DNA from: an uncultured Brachyspira sp.
Lineage (GTDB): Bacteria > Cyanobacteriota > Vampirovibrionia > Gastranaerophilales > Gastranaerophilaceae
Length of the DNA stretch: 7,790 nt
NCBI GenBank assembly: GCA_900321895.1
Contig: ONYB01000156.1
Location: 1-7,790 of the forward strand
Direction: 5' to 3'
The translations under genes and the position numbers were made by a program. Shown piece after piece: positions 1 to 5,447 of this stretch (position 1 is its first letter; the number at the start of each line of letters is the position of its first letter). The notes beneath the pieces were generated by a model, which saw only the letters and a list, made by a program, of their open reading frames with translations, made no database searches and was not told the origin of the DNA.

Positions 1-54
1 AAAATAAACAATAAGTTATAAAATAATATAGTTACGTAACAACAAGGAATATTT

Positions 55-2271
55 ATGAATAGATTATTATTTATCACAAAAGTTCGTGATTTATTTTTTT
101 CAAGAAAAGCATTAAAGGTTTGCGGATTTTTGTTTTTTACAATCATAATGACGGCGGTAATCGCCTCGCAAAACTTCTTTTTTCAAGGAATTATTGAAAA
201 CGGCATAAGCAAAAAAGATATCATTGCACAAAAGACCTTGACCGTTATTGATACAAAGCGAACCGAACAACACCGAAAAGAGGTTGCCCAAAAAGTTGAC
301 CCGATTTTGACGCCTGCCGAGGACGATTTTATCAAAACGAACCTTGAAACATTGGAAAATTCGATTTGGCAAATCCGTAAAAAAGATGTGCCAATGGACG
401 TAAAAAGAGAAGAAGTTTCATTGCTTTTTGATATTACGGACAAATCAAAAAAAGAATTTGTAATAAGTTTCTTGTTGAAATCCGAAGACACGGCACTTAG
501 AGAAGCGTTTGAAAAATCCACACTAACCCTTCAAAACATCTTGGGTAAAGGTATTACGGAAAAAGACTTTGAACGTAACAACATAGATAATATTATTTTG
601 AATAATTTGGTTTCTAATGTTTCAAGACGTCAGATTTCAATAATTAATGCATTGTTAAGTCAAATTATTGTTCCAAATCTTGTGGTTGACGAGTTTGCTA
701 CGGAAATTGCAAGAAAAAACGCAGAAAGTTCGGTAAAACCTTACGAAATAACTTTCCAAAAAGGTGACAAAATTTTGTTTGAGGGCGAACCGGTTACGAG
801 ATTGAAACGTGATGCCCTAAGACAAGCGGGTTACAATGTTTACGAACTGAATTGGCAAGGTTTGTTAGCAATCTATGTCTTGGTTTCGCTTGCAACTTTG
901 ATTTTTATAAACTACATGAGATTTTTTGAAAAGCAGTTCTTTGAGGCAAAATATTTGTCGCTTATGGCTGTTTTGTCTTTGCTTTTGGCAGGAATTGCGG
1001 TCGTAATCCCGACTGGCTTTTCTCCGTACGTTTTGCCGATACCTGCGTATGTGTTGTTGCTTGCAATTTTCACAAACCCGAGGGTAGCATTTGTAGCAAT
1101 CACTGTATTGTTGACGGTTTTGACGACAGGCATGCAGTATCCTGCACAATTTATAGTTGCATTTGTGCTTTTGAGTTTGGCGACAATGGTTACGGTGTCA
1201 CAAATCCGTTATTCAAGACGTTTTGATTTAATAAAAGCAGGTTTTTTGATTTCGCTTACGGGTGTTGTAATCGTTCTTGCTATTTATTTATTGGAAAGAT
1301 GTTTGATTGATGTTAGCAACGGTTTGATACTCAAAAACAGTATTTTTGTTATATTAAACGGTATTGTTAGCTCAATGATTGCATTAGGAACATTGCCGTT
1401 ATTTGAAAGTTTGTTTAAGATAATAACTCCATACGGACTGGCAGAACTCGCTGACCACAACCAACCGCTTTTGAAACGTTTGCAGTTTGAAGCACCAGGG
1501 ACTTATCACCACAGCTTGATGGTTTCAAACCTTTGCGAAGCTGCTGCGGAAGCTATCGGAGCAAACCCTATTTTAGCTCGTGTCGGAGCCTTTTACCACG
1601 ATATCGGTAAATTGAAACGTCCGCTCTTCTTTGTAGAAAACCAGTCCTATTTCGGAATTGAAAATCCGCACACAAAATTGAGTCCGAGAGTCAGTAAAAT
1701 GGTTATTACAGCTCACCCGAAAGACGGCGTTGAGCTTGCAAAAGAATACGGACTTCCTGCGGTTATTTCAAACTTTATTCTTCAACATCATGGCGAAGGG
1801 CTTGCAAGCTACTTCTACAATCAGGCTATAAAAGAAGAAGGTGCGGAAAACGTTAAAGAAGAACAATTCCGTTACACTGGCCCGAAACCTAATATGAAAG
1901 AAACTGCAATATTGATGATTGCAGATGCGGTAGAATCCGCTGTTCGCTCTTTAAAAAATCCTACATCGGAAGAAATCGAGCAGATTATCGACAAAATTAT
2001 TGTTGAAAGATTGAACGACGGTCAACTTGCGGATAGTCCTCTGACTTTGCACGATATCAAGGTTATTGCGGCTACTTTCAGCAGAATTCTTCGTGGAATG
2101 CAGCATAACAGAATTAAGTATCAGGAAAATATAGAAGAAGAATTGAGGAAAAATAAAATAAATATGCCGTCAAAACTTCTTGATGCGGATTTGGAAAGCA
2201 AAATCCAACAACTTGAGGACAAAACGCACCCTGAAACCTCTGACAAGAAAAACGATGAAGGTCAAAAATAA
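55..2271 (+). CDS. pgpH: PgpH-type membrane HD-domain phosphodiesterase (c-di-AMP hydrolase)
   Basis: 738 aa. Family knowledge: PgpH/YqfF proteins hydrolyse the second messenger c-di-AMP to pApA on the cytoplasmic side of the membrane, affecting osmotic and cell-wall homeostasis. Visible layout: one N-terminal membrane helix (about 22-40), a large charged extracytoplasmic region (about 41-267, the 7TMR-HDED type), a block of hydrophobic helices (about 268-450, 7TM), then a cytoplasmic HD domain (about 475-690). Metal ligands are all present: H486 in PGTYHHS, H515-D516 in HDIGK, H554, H578-H579 in QHHGEG and D624 in IADAVE. Spacing agrees with the characterised Listeria enzyme as I remember it. 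The charged tail after 690 looks non-catalytic. The ATG is preceded by AAGGA at about 7 bases. First gene of an operon with ybeY and dgkA; its stop codon directly abuts the ybeY start. The substrate is inferred from the family. Confidence 0.93.
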   Translation: MNRLLFITKVRDLFFSRKALKVCGFLFFTIIMTAVIASQNFFFQGIIENGISKKDIIAQKTLTVIDTKRTEQHRKEVAQKVDPILTPAEDDFIKTNLETLENSIWQIRKKDVPMDVKREEVSLLFDITDKSKKEFVISFLLKSEDTALREAFEKSTLTLQNILGKGITEKDFERNNIDNIILNNLVSNVSRRQISIINALLSQIIVPNLVVDEFATEIARKNAESSVKPYEITFQKGDKILFEGEPVTRLKRDALRQAGYNVYELNWQGLLAIYVLVSLATLIFINYMRFFEKQFFEAKYLSLMAVLSLLLAGIAVVIPTGFSPYVLPIPAYVLLLAIFTNPRVAFVAITVLLTVLTTGMQYPAQFIVAFVLLSLATMVTVSQIRYSRRFDLIKAGFLISLTGVVIVLAIYLLERCLIDVSNGLILKNSIFVILNGIVSSMIALGTLPLFESLFKIITPYGLAELADHNQPLLKRLQFEAPGTYHHSLMVSNLCEAAAEAIGANPILARVGAFYHDIGKLKRPLFFVENQSYFGIENPHTKLSPRVSKMVITAHPKDGVELAKEYGLPAVISNFILQHHGEGLASYFYNQAIKEEGAENVKEEQFRYTGPKPNMKETAILMIADAVESAVRSLKNPTSEEIEQIIDKIIVERLNDGQLADSPLTLHDIKVIAATFSRILRGMQHNRIKYQENIEEELRKNKINMPSKLLDADLESKIQQLEDKTHPETSDKKNDEGQK

Positions 2272-2778
2272 ATGAGAATAAATATTTTTAGCGAAAACAT
2301 TTACGAAAAAAGAGAAATCGATGAAAAAAGATTTATTCAAATCGCAAGAAAAATTCTCCGTTTTTATCTGAAACAACCGGAAATCCAAGAAGGGTGCTGT
2401 CTAAAAGGTTTGGATTTTACTTCAATAACTTTTGATTTCGTCTACTGCGACAGTGTAAAGACTCACGAAATCAATCGTGAATACCGGCAAAAGGATTATC
2501 CCGCAGATATCATTACGTTTGCAATTTTTGCGGACACCCCGAGCGAGGAAAGATTTATTTTTGACGGCGACATCAATCTCGGCGAAGTCATGATTGCACT
2601 GGACAAGGTTCAGGAGGAAGCCGACAAAAAGGGCGTTAGTTTTGACTATGAGCTTTCTTTTTTGATAAGTCACGGGATTTTACATCTTTTGGGATTTGAC
2701 CACCAAACAATGGACGAGTATAATTTTGTTATAGCACACCAAAATAAAGCACTGGAAAGTTTGAAAATAAATGAGTAA
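2272..2778 (+). CDS. ybeY: Endoribonuclease YbeY (rRNA maturation factor)
   Basis: 168 aa, near the usual length of the family. YbeY is a zinc-dependent single-strand endoribonuclease needed for 16S rRNA 3'-end maturation and 70S quality control. The family signature H-x3-H-x5-H is intact near the C-terminus: H134, H138 and H144 in HGILHLLGFDH. The upstream segment NREYRQKDYPADIITFAIF matches the conserved 'N..yR.kd.pTDVLSF' strand, with Ala in place of the common Thr and Thr in place of the common Ser. This is followed by the DGDINLGEV strand. The start ATG follows the pgpH stop with no gap, and a GAAGG inside the end of pgpH sits about 10 bases upstream, so translation is probably coupled. 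The last 8 bases overlap dgkA. Confidence 0.95.
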   Translation: MRINIFSENIYEKREIDEKRFIQIARKILRFYLKQPEIQEGCCLKGLDFTSITFDFVYCDSVKTHEINREYRQKDYPADIITFAIFADTPSEERFIFDGDINLGEVMIALDKVQEEADKKGVSFDYELSFLISHGILHLLGFDHQTMDEYNFVIAHQNKALESLKINE

Positions 2779-3148
2779 ATATAAATCACAAGGTTTTAAA
2801 AACACCTTCAAAAACGCAAGAAAAGGCATGCGACTTGCAATAAGAAGCGAGAGAAATATAAGAGTTCACTTGGCAACAGCATTGTTTGTTATGTTGTTGG
2901 GAGTGTTTTTAGGGCTTGATTCCGTGAAAATTTGTATTTTGTTGCTGACGGTCGCAATGGTGGTTTCTATGGAAATGATTAATTCTGCGATAGAGTTTTC
3001 ATTGGACGCTGTTTTTCATAACAGATATTCAAAACTCGTCGGAATGGCAAAGGATATTTCAGCAGGAGCCGTAATGTTTGTGACGATAATTGCAGTCGTA
3101 ATCGGGTGTTTGATATTTCTTCCCGCAATTTGGACTAAATTTTTCTAA
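2771..3148 (+). CDS. dgkA: Diacylglycerol kinase / undecaprenol kinase family membrane protein
   Basis: 125 aa, typical length for this small integral-membrane kinase family. Members phosphorylate diacylglycerol (proteobacterial type) or undecaprenol (Gram-positive type), recycling lipid carriers for envelope synthesis. Visible: an amphipathic N-terminus with RSERNIRVHLA (about 25-35), three hydrophobic helices (about 33-49, 52-70 and 97-120), the active-site helix EMINSAIEFSLDAV (68-81) with its two conserved glutamates and asparagine, and AKDISAGAVM (93-102). The ATG lies inside the end of ybeY in another frame (8-base overlap), showing tight operon packing. The only upstream purine run is a weak GGAAAG about 11 bases away, so translation is probably coupled to ybeY. 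Sequence alone cannot tell which lipid is used; the neighbours do not decide it. It is followed at once by a terminator. Confidence 0.92.
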   Translation: MSKYKSQGFKNTFKNARKGMRLAIRSERNIRVHLATALFVMLLGVFLGLDSVKICILLLTVAMVVSMEMINSAIEFSLDAVFHNRYSKLVGMAKDISAGAVMFVTIIAVVIGCLIFLPAIWTKFF

Positions 3149-3149
3149 T

Positions 3150-3180
3150 AAAAAAGCTCCGACGTGCGGAGCGTTTATAT
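3150..3180. terminator. Bidirectional intrinsic terminator between dgkA and the minus-strand small gene
   Basis: Six-base-pair GC-rich stem GCTCCG (3156-3161) / CGGAGC (3167-3172) with a 5-base loop. On the + strand it is followed by the T-rich GTTTATATTTC and would end the pgpH-ybeY-dgkA operon, 7 bases past the dgkA stop. On the - strand the stem is followed by six T (3155-3150), an even better tract, so it should also stop transcription coming from the minus-strand genes at 3218-4299. Confidence 0.85.
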
Positions 3181-3217
3181 TTCTTTATTCCTATTTTCCT
3201 TATTTTCCAACGACATA

Positions 3218-3421
3218 TTAGTTGTTACTCAATACAAGTCTGAAAGTAGCCAAGTTCTTGATAGAAAACATTGCGTGTTTGTTGTGCTGCTCTTCAGATA
3301 TATTGAATATACGAATTATTCTTTGAATTTCTTCCAAATCTTTTCTTGATTCGATTTTATATACGTTTTTAATCGGGTCTGAAACTACTGACATAAGTGT
3401 GTTTAATTCTTGTTCTTTCAT
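3218..3421 (-). CDS. Small uncharacterised protein, 67 aa
   Basis: I do not recognise a family. From the ATG at 3421 the product is 67 aa, charged, with predicted helices around residues 1-12 and 25-39 (RKDLEEIQRIIRIF) and a final segment ending NLATFRLVLSNN. No signal peptide, membrane helix or cysteine. An in-frame TTG at 3436 would add five residues, but the ATG is preferred: GAGGA at 3434-3430 lies 8 bases before it and overlaps that TTG. The gene lies about 100 bases downstream of mazG on the same strand, and its stop is followed by the bidirectional terminator at 3150-3180. A good ribosome binding site, a terminator in the right orientation and no competing frame support a real gene. 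It may be co-transcribed with mazG, but no functional link can be shown. Confidence 0.6.
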   Translation of the reverse strand: MKEQELNTLMSVVSDPIKNVYKIESRKDLEEIQRIIRIFNISEEQHNKHAMFSIKNLATFRLVLSNN

Positions 3422-3528
3422 TTGCCTAATCCTCAATTCTCTATACTTTAATAAAGGATTTTTTCGCCCGAAAATTGCCTTTTTTGAAACATGCTTCGTA
3501 ACATTTGTTCACAAAAGCGACAAAAGGC

Positions 3529-4299
3529 TTAACCAACCTGCTTTTTAGATTGTTTCCATAAAGCATCGTATTCTGCAAAAGAGTAATCGCTCAGCGGTTT
3601 TGTTGCTAACTCTTCCATTTTGCGGAAACGTTTCATAAACTTTTTGTTCGCCTTCAAAAGAGCCTGTTCTGCGTCGATTTTATTCCAGCGTGCAAGATTT
3701 ACCGTTGCAAAGAGGATATCTCCGTATTCCTCCTCCATGTGCTCTCTGTCGCCTTCCGCTTCTGCCTCTTTGAATTCTTCAAACTCAGAATATATGCAAT
3801 CGTACAAAGATTTTTCATTCGGCCATTCAAAGCCTGTTTTGACGGCACGTTTGCTGATTTTTTGAGCAGACATAAGGGCGGATTGAGCTTTTGAAATTCC
3901 GTCCATTGCAGATTTGCGGTGAGTTTTTTCTTCCGCTTTTAACTTATCCCAGTTGTTAAGGATGTCATCTGTTGAATTGACTTTTACGTTTCCAAAGACA
4001 TGCGGGTGCCTGTGGATAAGTTTTTCTTTTAATTCCCGAGAAACATCTTCTATAGAAAAAGCACCTTCTTCGGAGGCGATTTGAGAGTGAAGAAGCACTT
4101 GTAAAAGTACATCACCCAATTCTTCTTGTAAATGTTTTAAATCATTGTCGTCGATAGCATCGACGGCCTCATAAGCTTCTTCAATCATATTAGGTCTGAG
4201 GGTTGAGTGAGTTTGTTCTCTATCCCACTGACAGCCGTCTTTTGCCCTTAATCTGGCGATAACCTCAACCAGTTCCTTAAATTCTTCCATATATCCCAT
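3529..4299 (-). CDS. mazG: Nucleoside triphosphate pyrophosphohydrolase MazG
   Basis: 256 aa, close to the usual length of two-domain MazG. The enzyme hydrolyses (d)NTPs to NMPs and pyrophosphate in the cytoplasm, cleaning the nucleotide pool and, in E. coli, affecting ppGpp levels. Two tandem MazG domains are visible. In the first, CQWDREQTHSTLRPN (23-37) is the family signature, with Gln where Pro is usual, followed by the Mg-binding EEAYE (40-44) and EELGD (59-63). In the second, EFEEFKEA (172-179) and EEEYGDILFA (189-198) repeat the same E..E/E..D pattern. RHPHVFG (97-103) is also typical. Two in-frame ATGs are possible, at 4299 and 4290; 4299 is kept, but GGGAT just before 4290 makes that start possible too. 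The last codons stop about 90 bases before the small gene's leader. Confidence 0.95.
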   Translation of the reverse strand: MGYMEEFKELVEVIARLRAKDGCQWDREQTHSTLRPNMIEEAYEAVDAIDDNDLKHLQEELGDVLLQVLLHSQIASEEGAFSIEDVSRELKEKLIHRHPHVFGNVKVNSTDDILNNWDKLKAEEKTHRKSAMDGISKAQSALMSAQKISKRAVKTGFEWPNEKSLYDCIYSEFEEFKEAEAEGDREHMEEEYGDILFATVNLARWNKIDAEQALLKANKKFMKRFRKMEELATKPLSDYSFAEYDALWKQSKKQVG

Positions 4300-4305
4300 G
4301 GCTTG

Positions 4306-4314
4306 AATATATCA
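4306..4314 (-). promoter_or_regulatory. Candidate extended -10 box of mazG
   Basis: On the minus strand TGATATATT (4314-4306) matches an extended -10 (TGN followed by TATATT). The hexamer ends exactly six bases before the ATG at 4299. A weak TTCAAA lies 17 bases further upstream. If used, transcription would begin at or next to the start codon. Position and motif are seen; function is inferred. Confidence 0.4.
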
Positions 4315-4332
4315 TGAAATACACGTTTTTTG

Positions 4333-4348
4333 AAGTTTATGTAAACTT
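4333..4348. repeat. Palindromic inverted repeat in the mazG/4464 divergent spacer
   Basis: AAGTTTA (4333-4339) and TAAACTT (4342-4348) form perfect 7-base arms around TG. It overlaps the expected -35 region of the mazG promoter candidate and lies about 75 bases upstream of the -10 box of the divergent gene, so it could be an operator. In an AT-rich spacer, such a palindrome can also arise by chance. Confidence 0.3.
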
Positions 4349-4424
4349 TCTGCAACTTAAGTATGAGTTTTTTTATCAAGAATACATCAAAAGGTTGATT
4401 AATATTTTAAAGGATATGATATTT

Positions 4425-4430
4425 TATAAT
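4425..4430 (+). promoter_or_regulatory. -10 box of the 4464-5334 operon
   Basis: Perfect TATAAT followed by G, about 27 bases of leader, then AGAGG at 4451-4455 and the ATG at 4464. No good -35 lies at 17 bases; TTGATT at 4395-4400 is 24 bases away, or could pair with GATATT at 4418-4423 at 17 bases instead. The -10 call is fair; the -35 is unresolved. Confidence 0.5.
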
Positions 4431-4463
4431 GTGTAGAGATATTATAGAAGAGAGGTTTATATA

Positions 4464-4955
4464 ATGGCAAATTTATCAATCCAAAAATTGGGTCAACGAA
4501 TTTTCAATGCTACTAAGCATGAACAAACCGTTGCCAGATCATCAAATCCTTTTGCAGCATCATCTTTCAAAGGTAATGTTTTGACCGCTGATGTTTTTGA
4601 AACTGCAAAACCGTCTATGTCAGAGAAAGTCAGCTCAAAAAGCAAATTGATGTACAGTGCTTTGGTTGGTTCTATTTCTAACTTTGGTCAAAGAATTCAT
4701 CAAGGTATCGAATCAATTACATCTTTCTGCGGAAGAATGAAGGATGGCGTTGTAAGTTTCTGGAACAAAATGAACGATATCGAAATTTCTTTAGATTTTG
4801 CAAGTGCAGGAAAATCAATTAAATCAAGATGGGATGCTATGCAAGATGAGCATACTATTCAAAAATATATGTCAATGCCTGTCGGTAAATCTGAAGGTAA
4901 AGAAAGTTTGGAATCAATGCTTATATCTGAATTGAGCATGGATATTGCAGCGTAA
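4464..4955 (+). CDS. Uncharacterised 163-aa protein with N-terminal NPF..SFKGNVL.ADVFE signature
   Basis: I cannot assign a function. After a basic N-terminus comes SNPFAASSFKGNVLTADVFE (27-46). I recall similar 'NPF..FKGNVL..DVFE' segments near the start of many short hypothetical proteins in Gastranaerophilales; this is memory, not a search. The rest is mostly predicted helix: about 62-108, with spaced hydrophobics (ALVGSISNFGQRI, GIESITSFCGRM, VVSFWNKMNDI), and an acidic C-terminal helix (147-160, ESLESMLISELSMD). There is a single cysteine (C89), no signal peptide and no clear membrane segment. The start is secure: AGAGG lies 8 bases upstream behind a TATAAT box. It is the first gene of a two-gene operon, with only 13 bases to the HEAT-like gene, so the two products probably act together. 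A structural or adaptor role is possible but unproven. Confidence 0.85.
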   Translation: MANLSIQKLGQRIFNATKHEQTVARSSNPFAASSFKGNVLTADVFETAKPSMSEKVSSKSKLMYSALVGSISNFGQRIHQGIESITSFCGRMKDGVVSFWNKMNDIEISLDFASAGKSIKSRWDAMQDEHTIQKYMSMPVGKSEGKESLESMLISELSMDIAA

Positions 4956-4968
4956 GAGGAGTTAAAAA

Positions 4969-5334
4969 ATGAGAGATAAAAGAAACGTAAAAAATATAAT
5001 TGAAGCACTTTCTCGTCACCAAGACCCTGACTCTATCAGAGTTTTGAACGAAGTCGGCACAAATTCGGCTATCGACGAAGTTAGAGAAATGACTTCACGT
5101 GCTTTGGTTAAGAAAAATGTTCACGACTCTTTGGACGTTGTGATTTCTAACAAGGGCAAAGGTATCAACGATTTGAGCACTCTTGTTGCGATGAGCACAA
5201 TCAACGAACTTTTGGCTTTGGAAGACAAAACAGAAGCAATCCAAATCTTGGAAAATACTGTCGAAATGAGCTCTGACGAAGATGTCAGAGATAATGCAAG
5301 ATCAGTTAAAGCTCTTATGGCTCTTAGCTGTTAG
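4969..5334 (+). CDS. Small HEAT-like repeat protein, 121 aa
   Basis: No named family recognised, but the whole protein divides into three similar helix-turn-helix units of about 30-33 residues: 19-48, 52-84 and 87-119. Each starts with a short hydrophobic helix (DSIRVLNEV, HDSLDVVIS, TEAIQILENTV). A loop follows, then an acidic or polar helix that begins near a D/E-x-V/L residue and ends in an aliphatic stretch (EVREMTSRALV, DLSTLVAMSTINELLAL, DVRDNARSVKALMAL). This is the pattern of HEAT-type solenoids, which usually bind other proteins. There is no catalytic signature, signal peptide or membrane helix; the last residue is the only cysteine. GAGGAG starts at the end of the upstream stop codon and lies 7 bases before the ATG, implying co-expression with the 163-aa gene. 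A terminator follows 17 bases after the stop. Confidence 0.85.
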   Translation: MRDKRNVKNIIEALSRHQDPDSIRVLNEVGTNSAIDEVREMTSRALVKKNVHDSLDVVISNKGKGINDLSTLVAMSTINELLALEDKTEAIQILENTVEMSSDEDVRDNARSVKALMALSC

Positions 5335-5351
5335 TAAATTTGCCAATAATC

Positions 5352-5385
5352 AAAAAAGACTGTGCAGAAATGTGCAGTCTTTTTT
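5352..5385. terminator. Strong symmetrical intrinsic terminator after the two-gene operon
   Basis: GACTGTGCA (5358-5366) pairs with TGTGCAGTC (5371-5379) over 9 positions, including two central G-T wobbles, around a GAAA tetraloop. A6 (5352-5357) and T6 (5380-5385) flank it and can extend the stem. It ends the 4464-5334 operon and, because of the A6/T6 symmetry, could act in both directions. It separates this operon from the mannosidase gene, which therefore needs its own promoter. Confidence 0.9.
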
Positions 5386-5435
5386 CATGCTTGATTAAGT
5401 ATTGTAAAAGTAAAACACTCTTGTGAAAGATATAT

Positions 5436-5441
5436 TATAAT
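5436..5441 (+). promoter_or_regulatory. Candidate -10 box directly before the mannosidase start
   Basis: Perfect TATAAT ending six bases before the ATG at 5448. The intervening AGGGAT is too close to act as a normal Shine-Dalgarno sequence. No convincing -35 at 16-18 bases was found. The region before is AT-rich, so a chance match is possible. Confidence 0.4.
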
Positions 5442-5447
5442 AGGGAT

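Noticed and set aside
31..40. Perfect 10-base palindrome GTTACGTAAC upstream of pgpH, a possible operator
   Set aside because: Perfect 10-base palindromes are expected several times by chance in a window of this size, and the upstream sequence needed to judge a promoter is missing.
865..1149. Minus-strand open frames within pgpH
   Set aside because: Cys/Arg/Gln-rich antisense translation of hydrophobic membrane helices; no start signals.
3164..3349. Plus-strand 61-aa open frame after dgkA
   Set aside because: It starts at a GTG inside the terminator hairpin, has no ribosome binding site, and is antisense to the better supported small gene at 3218-3421.
3440..3445. Minus-strand TATAGA as -10 box for the 67-aa gene
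   Set aside because: It would put the transcription start on top of the ribosome binding site, and no -35 fits; co-transcription with mazG is more likely.
3461..3474. Inverted repeat TTTTC-GCCC-GAAAA between the small gene and mazG, considered as a mazG terminator
   Set aside because: Stem has only one G-C pair and five base pairs in total; too weak to call.
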